Shown: positions 1 through 7,852, numbered from the stretch's first letter. The stretch is 11,544 nt of DNA from Clostridia bacterium (GCA_900768805.1 CAAGEF010000144.1:1-11544), one strand, 5' to 3'. Notes: a model not told the origin generated them from the letters alone. Numbers and translations: made by a program.

Positions 1-133
1 AGATGTATATATTCAATAGCTTCTGCGGACTTATCTATTTGCTAAAATTATGTCAGACAAAATAAACTACAAATCTAACACACAAACTATAATTTGTAAA
101 TCAACCTGGATTTTATATGAAAGCAATATAAAT

Positions 134-169
134 CCCCTCAAATTAAAGTAATATCTTTAATTTGAGGGG
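134..169 (-). terminator. Intrinsic terminator of the 290-aa gene
   Basis: A perfect 15-bp inverted repeat (134-148 with 155-169, arm CCCCTCAAATTAAAG, 6-nt loop) lies 7 bases past the stop of the minus-strand gene that ends at 177. Read on the minus strand it is followed by a moderately T-rich tail (ATTTATATT). Its position and GC-rich stem base suit a rho-independent terminator, although the T-tract is interrupted. Confidence 0.8.
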
Positions 170-176
170 AAGACTA

Positions 177-1049
177 TTAATCATAAAAGTTGTCAAAAAC
201 ATCAATTAGATGGAAAGAGGAAGATTTTGTCTGAGGAGCATTGGTTTGATAGATTTTAATAACAGAATTGTTGAAAATATCTATTGTAATAATTTGATTT
301 TCATTTTCCAAAATTTCTTCTCCATATGTACGCATAATATAATCGGCATTTTTGGGACCAATATAAATTCTAATCTTGTTACCATATGATAATTCTAAGA
401 CTTTTCCACTTATTTTCGAACCAACATATCTGCGTGAAATATTTTCTTTGGAATCTGCTTCAACTTTTATTTGAAGAACAAATTCTAAGATATCAGTTAC
501 AGTTTGGTGCTTCCATGAGAGTGTTTTGAAATAGCATTCAAATTTGGAAAGATATGCTTCAAATGCATCTGCGATTTCTTCATATGTTGTTCCTTTTGAA
601 ATGACTAAATCCAGATAGTTGTCTTCATTAAAAGCACCAGGATAGAAAAGAACATTTTTTTTGACAGAACCATAGTTATTTTCTTCTGATAAATTTTTTT
701 CATTTCTACAAATCATTAATGAAAACTTATTGTTTTTAATGAATGACTTTGTGGTACCCATAGCAAACCAGTAATTGGTATGAATATAATTAAGTTCTTC
801 AAGAATTTGTGGATTATCTGAATCTGTGCAGTAAATCAAAACAGTTTTGGTTGGATTAACAAATAATTTTGCATATTCAAAAGCATGGATTGTTCCAGCA
901 CCTTTCTTATTTAGAAAATTTATTGCTAATATCTGGTTCGAATAGTAATTTAGAACATCAACACTTTCGAGTTTGTTAATTATCTTTGTAAGATAACTTT
1001 CCACGTCTGGCCGAGTGGATAATTCATATTTAATAGTCTTGTTTTTCAT
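177..1049 (-). CDS. Hypothetical protein, 290 aa, family not recognised
   Basis: An intact 290-codon frame starts with ATG at 1049. A GGAGG ribosome binding site (1057-1061) sits 7 bases upstream, and the gene has a well-formed promoter (1116-1144) and a hairpin terminator just after the stop, so it is an expressed single-gene unit. The product is predicted soluble: there is no signal peptide, no clear membrane span and no cysteine cluster. I see no nucleotide-binding or catalytic motif. The N-terminal two thirds look mixed alpha/beta. Around residues 205-230 is a basic, beta-rich stretch (SRRYVGSKISGK, then GNKIRIYIGPK), and the C-terminus is acidic and aromatic. Codon use differs from ileS: CGG, TCG, CTC, AAC, TAC and AAG appear, which suggests a separate origin. 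It is divergent from ileS and shares only the intergenic region with it. No function is proposed. Confidence 0.85.
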   Translation of the reverse strand: MKNKTIKYELSTRPDVESYLTKIINKLESVDVLNYYSNQILAINFLNKKGAGTIHAFEYAKLFVNPTKTVLIYCTDSDNPQILEELNYIHTNYWFAMGTTKSFIKNNKFSLMICRNEKNLSEENNYGSVKKNVLFYPGAFNEDNYLDLVISKGTTYEEIADAFEAYLSKFECYFKTLSWKHQTVTDILEFVLQIKVEADSKENISRRYVGSKISGKVLELSYGNKIRIYIGPKNADYIMRTYGEEILENENQIITIDIFNNSVIKIYQTNAPQTKSSSFHLIDVFDNFYD

Positions 1050-1115
1050 GAAAATACCTCCGAAATATAATTATAATTTGGATTGTAGCGAATGTGTTTA
1101 TAAATAAACAATGTT

Positions 1116-1144
1116 ATAATAGCATATTTCTTACTTATTGACAA
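1116..1144 (-). promoter_or_regulatory. Sigma-A-type promoter of the 290-aa gene
   Basis: On the minus strand TTGTCA (1139-1144) and TATTAT (1116-1121) are separated by 17 bases, and a TGC immediately before the -10 makes an extended -10. It lies about 55 bases upstream of the ribosome binding site at 1057-1061. Spacing and hexamers fit a vegetative promoter. Confidence 0.75.
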
Positions 1145-1214
1145 GTATTTTTGTGTTTTACTGCAAATTGTAATTGTCTGAAGATAAAATTTTGAAGAAA
1201 TGAAAAGTAAAATA

Positions 1215-1243
1215 TTGACAAAAACTAAATTGCAGTATATTAT
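1215..1243 (+). promoter_or_regulatory. Sigma-A-type promoter of the ileS T-box leader
   Basis: A consensus -35 TTGACA (1215-1220), a 17-base spacer and TATTAT (1238-1243) precede the T-box leader. Transcription is expected to begin near 1250, giving an untranslated leader of nearly 300 nt before the ileS ATG. The spacer contains TTGCAGTA, whose inverse occurs at 1159-1166 (see findings). Confidence 0.85.
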
Positions 1244-1249
1244 ATTACT

Positions 1250-1520
1250 ATATAAAAAAACTTTGAAAAGGATACGGTAAATAATAATAAAACTTTTAGA
1301 GAGCTGGAAGCTTTGGTGAAATTTCAGTAAGAAAATAGATTATTTATTATCACCTTTGAGTTGGTATTTTGAAATAGTAGTAAAAATACTCGTAGCCTTG
1401 CGTTAAAAGGATTAAAGTGAAAAGATGAGTTTTATATTTATCTTTTAATTTAGGTGGTAACGCGGAAGTTAAGAGCTTATTTCGTCCTATGGATTGAAGT
1501 AAGCTCTATTTGTTTATTCA
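1250..1520 (+). promoter_or_regulatory. T-box riboswitch (tRNA-Ile sensing) upstream of ileS
   Basis: The leader carries the ordered T-box hallmarks. Stem I begins near GAGAGCTGG (about 1299-1307), with a distal GGTGAAA loop and an AGTA element. The specifier codon ATC (1349-1351) is followed by the typical ACCTTTGAG. Next come a short CCTT/AAGG hairpin and Stem III (AAAAGAT 1420-1426 with ATCTTTT 1440-1446). The T-box proper, TAGGTGGTAACGCG, is at 1451-1464. Its TGGT can pair with the ACCA end of uncharged tRNA-Ile, and AUC is an Ile codon, so specifier, discriminator base and downstream gene all agree. Uncharged tRNA-Ile should stabilise the antiterminator and allow ileS transcription. Both ends are approximate: the 5' end is inferred from the promoter, the 3' end from the terminator T-tract. 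Confidence 0.93.
1472..1520 (+). terminator. Regulated terminator of the ileS T-box leader
   Basis: Arms AGAGCTTATTTC (1472-1483) and GAAGTAAGCTCT (1496-1507) pair over 12 positions with a single G-U, and a T-rich run follows. The hairpin lies directly after the T-box sequence and so competes with the antiterminator, as expected for tRNA-dependent transcription attenuation. Confidence 0.88.
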
Positions 1521-1546
1521 TATATAAAAGAAAGGAAGAGATTAAA

Positions 1547-4318
1547 ATGAGTGAAGAAAAACTAGACTATGGTAAAACATTAAATTTACCAAAAACTGAT
1601 TTTCCAATGAGAGGTAATTTACCTCAAAATGAACCTAATATCTTAAATGATGTTTTTGAAAAAGATTTATATGAAAAAATGTTAGAAAAAAATAAAGGAA
1701 AAGAACCATTTGTATTACATGATGGACCACCTTATGCTAATGGAGAAATTCATATTGGTCATGCTTTGAATAAAATATTAAAAGATACTATAGTAAGATA
1801 TAAAAATTTACAAGGAAAGTATACACCATTTATTCCTGGATTTGATACACACGGAATGCCTACAGAGAAAAAAGCTATAGAAAAATTAGGCTTAGATAGA
1901 GATAAAATTCCAGTAACTGAATTTAGAGATACATGTAAACAATTTACAGTAGAATATAAAGATAAACAAATAGAAGGATTTAAGAGATTAGGAGTTTTAG
2001 CAGACTGGAAAAATCCATATATAACATATCAACCACAAATGGAAACAAAACAAATTGGTGTTTTTGCTGAAATGTATAAAAAAGGATTTATATATAAGGG
2101 ATTAAAACCAGTTTATTGGTGTACAGATTGTGAAACTGCTTTAGCAGAAGCTGAAATTGAATATAAAGATGTTGATTCAAATACAGCATATGTTAAATTT
2201 CCTGTAAAAGATTCAAAAGGATTATTTGATGTTGAAAATTCATATATTGTAATATGGACAACAACTCCTTGGACATTACCAGGAAATGTTGGTATAACAA
2301 TAGGACCTGATTTCCAATATTCATTAGTTGATATAGGTGGAGAAAGAGTTGTAATTGCAAGTGAATTAGTAAATAAAGTTATGGAAATAGCTGGAATTGA
2401 AAAATTTGAAAAAATTCAAGAATTTGATGGAAAAGATTTAGAAGGGGTAATTTGTAGACATCCATTTCTAGATAGAGATTCAAGAGTAGTTTTAGGTAGT
2501 GATGATACAATACTTGTAGAGCTTGGAACAGGTACTGGTGCAGTTCATACAGCTCCTGGATATGGTAAAGAAGACTATTTATGTGGTTTAAAAAATGGAT
2601 TAGATATAGTAGTTTGTGTAAATGGAAAAGGTATGCAAGGAGAAGGTGCAGGACCATTTAATGGAATGTTCTATAAAAAATCTGATAAAGAAATAATAAA
2701 TTGGTTAGAAGAAAATAATTATTTATTAGCAAAACAAGTTATAAATCACTCTTATCCACATTGCTGGAGATGTAAGAAACCAGTTATATTTAGAGCAACA
2801 AATCAATGGTTTGCTTCAGTTGATGGTTTTAGAAAAGAAGCTATAGAATCAATAAAAGGTGTTAAATGGTATCCAGCTTGGGGAGAAGAAAGAATCACAA
2901 AAATGATAGAAGAAAGAAACGATTGGTGTATATCTCGTCAAAGAACATGGGGAGTTCCAATTCCAATATTCTACTGTAAAGATTGTGAAAAAGAATATGC
3001 AACATCAGAAAGCTTTGAAAAAGTTCAAAAATTAGTTGCTGAAAAAGGTACAAATGTATGGTACGACTTAGATGAAAAAGATTTATTACCAGATGGAGCA
3101 AAATGTTCTTGTGGATGTACAGAATTTATAAAAGAAAAAGATATAATGGATGTTTGGTTTGATTCTGGATCAACACATGAATCAGTATTAGCAGAACGTG
3201 GATTACCAGAAGCAGATTTATATTTAGAAGGTGCAGACCAATATAGAGGCTGGTTCCAATCTTCATTATTAACTTCAATAGCAACAAAAGGAAAAGCTCC
3301 ATTTAAACAAGTATTAACACATGGATGGACAGTTGATGCTCAAGGTAGACAAATGCATAAATCATTAGGAAATGGTATAGCACCACAAGAAGTTATAAAA
3401 GATTATGGTGCAGATATTTTAAGACTTTGGGTATTAGCATCAGATTATATGTCAGATGTTAGATTATCAAAAGAAATCTTAAAACAAGTTTCTGAAGTTT
3501 ATAGAAAATTAAGAAATACAGCAAGATATATTTTAGGAAACATAGATGGATTTGATGTAAATAAACCAGTAGCATACGAAAATTTATTAGAAATAGACAA
3601 ATGGGCATTAACAAGATTAAATCAATTAATAAGAGAATGTACAAAAGCATATGATGAATATGAATTCCATAATGCATATAGTGCAATAAATAAATTCTGT
3701 GTAGTTGATATGAGTCAATTCTATTTAGATATAATAAAAGATAGATTATATACATCAAAAGTTGATTCTGTTGAAAGAAGAGCTGCTCAAACAACAATGT
3801 ATGAAATATTATCAGCATTAGTTAGAATAATAGCTCCAATGGCAAGCTTTACAGCTGAAGAAATATGGAAATATATGCCACATAGAGCTGATGAAAATAC
3901 TGAAAGTGTAATGTTAAACTTTTATCCAAAAGTTAATGCTATATATGAAAATGAAGCTTTAGCATTAAAATGGGAAAAAATAATAAAAATAAAAGATGAA
4001 GTGGCAAAAGCATTGGAAGTAGCAAGAGCTGCAAAAGAAATAGGAACATCTTTAGAAGCTTGTGTTAAATTATATTCTGAAGGAACAGAATATGAATTCT
4101 TAAAAGATAATTTAGATTTATTAAAAGATGTATTTATAGTTTCAGATGTTAAAATATATGAAAATAGAAGAAATCAAGATGAAGAGGTTGCTTTAGGAGT
4201 AGAAATAGCAAAACCAGAAGGTGAAAAATGCGAAAGATGTTGGTGTTATTCAACAACAGTTGGAATGAATAAAATTCATCCTACAATTTGTAGAAGATGT
4301 AGTGAAAATTTAGAATAA
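1547..4318 (+). CDS. ileS: Isoleucyl-tRNA synthetase (IleRS)
   Basis: A cytoplasmic class I aminoacyl-tRNA synthetase of 923 aa that charges tRNA-Ile with isoleucine using ATP. Visible in order: the HIGH motif (H69-H72, within PPYANGEIHIGH); the CP1 editing domain with WTTTPWTLPGN (from W237) and HTAPGYGKEDY, whose D343 aligns with the editing Asp342 of the E. coli enzyme; the conserved WFDSGSTHES; the KMSKS loop as QMHKS (602-606); the anticodon-binding helical domain; and a C-terminal zinc finger (C895, C898, C915, C918). Length is normal for bacterial IleRS. I chose ATG 1547 because AAAGGAAG (1531-1538) precedes it by 8 bases and the protein aligns from MSEEKLDYGKTLNLP. An in-frame GTG at 1454 lies inside the T-box and cannot be the start. 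Codons are almost purely A/T-ending, typical of a core gene. Expression is set by the T-box leader. Confidence 0.98.
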   Translation: MSEEKLDYGKTLNLPKTDFPMRGNLPQNEPNILNDVFEKDLYEKMLEKNKGKEPFVLHDGPPYANGEIHIGHALNKILKDTIVRYKNLQGKYTPFIPGFDTHGMPTEKKAIEKLGLDRDKIPVTEFRDTCKQFTVEYKDKQIEGFKRLGVLADWKNPYITYQPQMETKQIGVFAEMYKKGFIYKGLKPVYWCTDCETALAEAEIEYKDVDSNTAYVKFPVKDSKGLFDVENSYIVIWTTTPWTLPGNVGITIGPDFQYSLVDIGGERVVIASELVNKVMEIAGIEKFEKIQEFDGKDLEGVICRHPFLDRDSRVVLGSDDTILVELGTGTGAVHTAPGYGKEDYLCGLKNGLDIVVCVNGKGMQGEGAGPFNGMFYKKSDKEIINWLEENNYLLAKQVINHSYPHCWRCKKPVIFRATNQWFASVDGFRKEAIESIKGVKWYPAWGEERITKMIEERNDWCISRQRTWGVPIPIFYCKDCEKEYATSESFEKVQKLVAEKGTNVWYDLDEKDLLPDGAKCSCGCTEFIKEKDIMDVWFDSGSTHESVLAERGLPEADLYLEGADQYRGWFQSSLLTSIATKGKAPFKQVLTHGWTVDAQGRQMHKSLGNGIAPQEVIKDYGADILRLWVLASDYMSDVRLSKEILKQVSEVYRKLRNTARYILGNIDGFDVNKPVAYENLLEIDKWALTRLNQLIRECTKAYDEYEFHNAYSAINKFCVVDMSQFYLDIIKDRLYTSKVDSVERRAAQTTMYEILSALVRIIAPMASFTAEEIWKYMPHRADENTESVMLNFYPKVNAIYENEALALKWEKIIKIKDEVAKALEVARAAKEIGTSLEACVKLYSEGTEYEFLKDNLDLLKDVFIVSDVKIYENRRNQDEEVALGVEIAKPEGEKCERCWCYSTTVGMNKIHPTICRRCSENLE

Positions 4319-4326
4319 TAAATATT

Positions 4327-4367
4327 AAAGAGAAAAGTTTTAGCTAAAACTTTTCTCTTTTTGTTTT
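4327..4367 (+). terminator. Intrinsic terminator of ileS
   Basis: A perfect 17-bp palindromic stem (4327-4343 with 4344-4360, centre AGCT) starts 8 bases after the ileS stop and runs into TTTTTGTTTTT. This is a strong rho-independent terminator and should isolate ileS from the ABC remnant that follows directly. Confidence 0.92.
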
Positions 4368-5173
4368 TGATGATGTTTTTGAGAGTTTTGTTACATCAGT
4401 CGCAACTGTTTCTATAATTTTTATAAAAGTTTGGGAAACAGGTCTTGAAAATGTAGATCTTAATGCTGTTTTATCTATAATTGCTTTGGTTGCAATTTAT
4501 TCTCAGATTATGGGAAGAGTATCTTCGGTAATTAGAATGGTTGAAGATGCTAAAGGCAATATTGAAGAGATTGAAAATTATACTGATGATTTTCAGAAAA
4601 TAATTACAATCTTCGACGAAGAAAGTCCAAAAGACGCAGAGATTGCTAAAGTAAAAATAATGACTATTCCAAAATTTTCAGTACAATATAGGTCCAAAAA
4701 GGGAGATGATACACCGTTTACTTTAAAAAATAATCAGCAAATGAATTTTTCTCCTGGAAATATGGTTTTATGTACTGGCCCTACTGGTTCTGGAAAAAGT
4801 ACCTTACTTAAGATGGTCTCGAATATATTGAAATTTAAAGATTTTAATATTGATTATTTCAAAAGTGAGGGAACTGTAAGAGCAATTATGCATCAAACTG
4901 ACAGTAGATTAGGGTCTGAAAGTGTATTAAAGGAAATTGTATTGGATAATTTCTTTGATGAGAATCGACTTACAGGAATTTTAAAAGGCTTGGATTTATA
5001 TGATGTTATCAAGAAAAAAGATTCCGATATTTGGAACTATCTTGACAATGCAAAATATGAGGAATTTTCATCAGCTGAAAATTGGAGAAGAAGTGGCTAC
5101 TCATAAAATAAAATTTGAGGAAAACTCCAAAATAATTGATTGTTTTGAATGTATTTATTCAGAAGAAGTATAA
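4363..5173 (+). pseudogene. ABC exporter (membrane + ATPase) remnant, 5'-truncated and internally deleted
   Basis: The frame is open from just after the ileS terminator, with no start or ribosome binding site. It opens with what looks like the last part of a transmembrane domain (hydrophobic SIIFIKVW and AVLSIIALVAIY). A linker and an ATPase domain follow: Walker A GPTGSGKST at about 4777-4803, a Q-loop region with IMHQTD near 4888, and a degenerate signature FSSAEN near 5065-5082. The frame then stops at 5104-5106. The +1 frame immediately offers IGEEVATHKIKF and more (5081-5173, stop TAA), with THK resembling the H-loop and the following segment resembling the C-terminal end of such domains. 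Walker B and the D-loop are missing, consistent with an internal out-of-frame deletion near 5076-5090. The architecture suggests a half-size peptide or drug exporter; the substrate is unknown. Codons (CGA, TCG, GGC) differ from ileS. Not functional as it stands. Confidence 0.75.
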
Positions 5174-5178
5174 AAAAT

Positions 5179-5214
5179 CCCCTCTAAGCCTATGGGCTTG
5201 GAGGGGTACTTTTT
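5179..5214. terminator. Bidirectional terminator between the ABC remnant and the U32 gene
   Basis: Arms CCCCTCTAAGCC (5179-5190) and GGCTTGGAGGGG (5195-5206) form a 12-bp stem with one T/G position and a 4-base loop. On the plus strand it is followed by TACTTTTTATTTT; on the minus strand by ATTTTTTATAC. It can serve both the plus-strand remnant (stop 5173) and the minus-strand U32 gene (stop at 5213). Confidence 0.88.
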
Positions 5215-7639
5215 ATTTTATCTTTCCATTTGTAAAATCTTTACCTTCAAATCGCTCTCCTTTTTTTACGGTATCAATAATATTTTGGATTTCATCAATA
5301 TTTTCATCTAAAATATCAATACGAGCAGAATTTATTTTTAATTTATCAGTTTTTATTGAAGTTATTTTACTATTAAATATGGTAGTTAAATTATTAGTTG
5401 GGTCTGGTAAAATCCTAAATTCAAAACCTAAACGATCTTTTAAATAATAATTGTTCTTTTTAGTGCATGCCATAGTGCAATCTTTAAAGCATTTATTACT
5501 TTGACTTAAATAACAATAATTATTAGTCATTAAAGGTAATTTTCCATACACAATAAGTTCTGCTTCTAGAGAAGAGGCTTCAATTAAATTTATAACCTCT
5601 TGTTTATTTAGTTCTGGTGAAATTGTATATGTATTTAAGCCTAAATTTTTTAACTTTTCTTCTGAAAAGTGATTAAAAGTATTTAATGTATAATTACCAA
5701 TAATTTCTAAATTTTTAAATAAGTGTATTTGAGAAATATTAGAAATTACAACACCTTTTATATTATATTTTTTTAGTAAATTATCAATATTTAATTTTTT
5801 GTTGTCTCTTAAAACATTAGGCATATATAAATATACATTATAAGTTTTAATTAAGTTATTTAGTATTTCTTCATAATTTCTATCAACGAAGAATCTTAAA
5901 GGAATATATAGTTTATCAATGTTTTTTAAAGTTAAATAATCAAACTCCTTTGAGATTTTATTTAAAAGTACGGAAATAGAAGGAATAGTAGAGGCTTTTT
6001 TTGTACTTTGAATATTTATAGAAGTGCTATTAATAGTTTTTGTAATTTTTCTTATAACCATTTGTTCTAACCCTTCTAAAGCACTTCTTCTTAAATCATT
6101 TAAAACACTAATTTTAGGAATAAATAATCCATCATCTAAATTTATAGTTATATCTGTAAATTCAAATTCTGTATTTCCGGTTTTTGAAATTTGATCTCTA
6201 ACTCTTTCTATTGTAATAGGAGCATTTATAGCTTTTTCTGGTTTTATTGAAGAGGTAACTCTAAAGGAGGTGTTTTCATAAATTGTATTTTCTGTTCCAG
6301 AAACCTCTAAGCTTATTAATTTGTCTTCTTGAATATTTATTTTTGCTGTAATAGGAATTTTTTTAAATTCTTTTTGAGAATTAAAGGTGGGTTCTAAAAC
6401 TTGAGATAGTGTTTTATTTTCTATTCTGTATACATCTTCATTTAAAGTTAAATCTCCACGCATTCTTCCAATTTCAATAAAATCTCCAACTATTGCTGTT
6501 TTAATATTTTCACCATTTTTCATAAGCTCTGAAACAGTATATGTATTATTACCAACTAAAATACGATCTCCAAGATTTAAGGTATTTTGTAAATCTATAA
6601 AAAGATGACCTTTGTTTTGGTTTATTTTTTGAATTTTTCCAATATAAATTCCTAGATTATTAGGCTTTTCTTTATAAATTAAATTTTTATTTTCGGTATT
6701 TGAAAGATGCCCTTCAGAAAATCCTCCTCTATTAAATACTTGTGTTAATTCTTCTTTATCAGTCATGTTTGTATCAGAATTAATTTTATTTAAGTTTTCA
6801 TTTATTATTTTATTAATTTCTTCATTTTCTAAATTTATATTTTCATAAACTAAATCAATATATTTTCTATAATATCGAGTAACTTCAGCAACATATTCTG
6901 GAGTTTTCATTCTTCCTTCAATTTTAAAACAATCAACACCAGCTTTAATAAGCTCAGGAAGATAAGCTGTAGAATTCAAATCACGAGGGCTAAGTAGATG
7001 ACCTTTATTTATAACTTTATTATTACTATCACATAATTCATAAGGTAATCTACAAGGTTGGGCACAAAGACCGCGATTTCCAGAACGATCTCCTACCATA
7101 CTAGAAAATAAACATTGACCAGAATAAGAAATACATAAAGCCCCATGAATAAAAGTTTCTATTTCAACATTAGAATTTTTGCATATATATTTAATTTCAT
7201 TTATAGATAACTCACGAGATAAAACAACTCTTGAAAATCCCATTTCTTGTAGCTCTTTAACTCCAGCTAAGTTGTGGATAGTTAATTGTGTGCTTGCATG
7301 AATTGGAATTTCAGGATAGTTTTTTAAAAGATATGTAGCTAATCCTAAATCTTGAATGATTAATGCATCAACACCTAAATTATATGCTGTTAAAGCTAAA
7401 TTTATTGCATCTTCAAATTCTGTGTTTTTAATTAATGTGTTTAAAGTTAAGTGTACTTTTACATTTCTTAATTTAGCATATTGTATTGCTTTAGATAAAT
7501 CTTCAATATCAAAATTAGTAGCTCTTTGACGCGCATTAAAAGAAGATGCTCCTAGATAAACACTATCAGCACCATTTTGTACCGCTGCTTTTAAACATTC
7601 AAAATCACCAACGGGTGAGAGTAATTCTGGTTTTTTCAT
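5213..7639 (-). CDS. U32-family protein with DUF3656 domain (RlhA-like, probable RNA hydroxylation enzyme)
   Basis: This 808-aa cytoplasmic protein has the U32 signature ETFIHGALCISYSGQCLFSS at residues 161-180. Four cysteines (C169, C176, C192, C196) sit in the positions that bind an iron-sulfur cluster in characterised U32 proteins. KIEGRMKTPEYVAE follows at about 239-252. A DUF3656-like domain occupies about 425-530, ending in IPKISVLNDLRRSALEGL. A second, half-barrel-like module leads to YGKLPLMTNNYC and a second cysteine set (C709, C717, C721, C725). U32 plus DUF3656 is the layout of E. coli RlhA, which hydroxylates C2501 of 23S rRNA; shorter U32 relatives (TrhP) hydroxylate tRNA U34. 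'Peptidase' annotations are historical. The exact RNA target here is inferred, so no symbol is given. The start has AAAGGAG (7651-7657) 11 bases upstream. It is a single-gene unit with its own promoter and a shared terminator. Confidence 0.92.
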   Translation of the reverse strand: MKKPELLSPVGDFECLKAAVQNGADSVYLGASSFNARQRATNFDIEDLSKAIQYAKLRNVKVHLTLNTLIKNTEFEDAINLALTAYNLGVDALIIQDLGLATYLLKNYPEIPIHASTQLTIHNLAGVKELQEMGFSRVVLSRELSINEIKYICKNSNVEIETFIHGALCISYSGQCLFSSMVGDRSGNRGLCAQPCRLPYELCDSNNKVINKGHLLSPRDLNSTAYLPELIKAGVDCFKIEGRMKTPEYVAEVTRYYRKYIDLVYENINLENEEINKIINENLNKINSDTNMTDKEELTQVFNRGGFSEGHLSNTENKNLIYKEKPNNLGIYIGKIQKINQNKGHLFIDLQNTLNLGDRILVGNNTYTVSELMKNGENIKTAIVGDFIEIGRMRGDLTLNEDVYRIENKTLSQVLEPTFNSQKEFKKIPITAKINIQEDKLISLEVSGTENTIYENTSFRVTSSIKPEKAINAPITIERVRDQISKTGNTEFEFTDITINLDDGLFIPKISVLNDLRRSALEGLEQMVIRKITKTINSTSINIQSTKKASTIPSISVLLNKISKEFDYLTLKNIDKLYIPLRFFVDRNYEEILNNLIKTYNVYLYMPNVLRDNKKLNIDNLLKKYNIKGVVISNISQIHLFKNLEIIGNYTLNTFNHFSEEKLKNLGLNTYTISPELNKQEVINLIEASSLEAELIVYGKLPLMTNNYCYLSQSNKCFKDCTMACTKKNNYYLKDRLGFEFRILPDPTNNLTTIFNSKITSIKTDKLKINSARIDILDENIDEIQNIIDTVKKGERFEGKDFTNGKIK

Positions 7640-7693
7640 TTATTTCATATCTCCTTTTTATAATAAGTATATTTTTATTATAAAGCATGACTA

Positions 7694-7722
7694 ATTATAT
7701 ATCGTTTTTGCTTAAAAATCAA
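7694..7722 (-). promoter_or_regulatory. Sigma-A-type promoter of the U32 gene
   Basis: On the minus strand TTGATT (7717-7722), a 17-base spacer and a perfect TATAAT (7694-7699) lie about 55 bases upstream of the U32 start codon. A second AT-rich TATAAT-like site nearer the gene (about 7671-7676) lacks a good -35. Confidence 0.72.
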
Positions 7723-7803
7723 GAAAAATAAGAAGTACAGGGAATATTTGTATAATTTTTTATATAACAAGAATTCAGCTCATCCCCAGAGAAATTTACT
7801 ACT

Positions 7804-7843
7804 GAATAAGAAAAGCACCCTAATTGAATTTAATTAGAGTGCT
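7804..7843 (-). terminator. Intrinsic terminator of the 78-aa gene
   Basis: Plus-strand arms AGCACCCTAATT (7814-7825) and AATTAGAGTGCT (7832-7843) mismatch once. On the minus-strand transcript that position becomes a G-U pair, giving a full 12-bp stem followed by TTTTCTTATTC. The hairpin starts 10 bases beyond the stop of the minus-strand gene ending at 7853. Confidence 0.85.
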
Positions 7844-7852
7844 CAAAGTTTT

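Noticed and set aside
1..43. Possible edge fragment: the minus strand reads QIDKSAEAIEYIH towards the left edge
   Set aside because: Only about 14 codons, preceded by an in-frame stop and without a start; a plus-strand frame is equally open, so no gene can be supported.
1454..1546. GTG-initiated 31-codon N-terminal extension of ileS
   Set aside because: The GTG is part of the T-box and the segment spans the terminator hairpin; ATG 1547 has a proper ribosome site and matches the IleRS N-terminus.
2379..3818. Several minus-strand open frames inside ileS (2379-2657, 2895-3101, 3459-3818)
   Set aside because: Antisense shadows of an A/T-codon-rich gene: Leu/His/Ile-rich translations with no ribosome sites and full overlap with ileS.
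5136..5447. Plus-strand 103-codon frame over the U32 3' end
   Set aside because: Runs through the bidirectional terminator and antisense to the U32 gene; no ribosome site.
7640..7648. Two-codon frame (ATG AAA TAA) directly before the U32 start
   Set aside because: It is too close to the ribosome site to be translated efficiently, and such a minimal frame is expected by chance in A/T-rich DNA.
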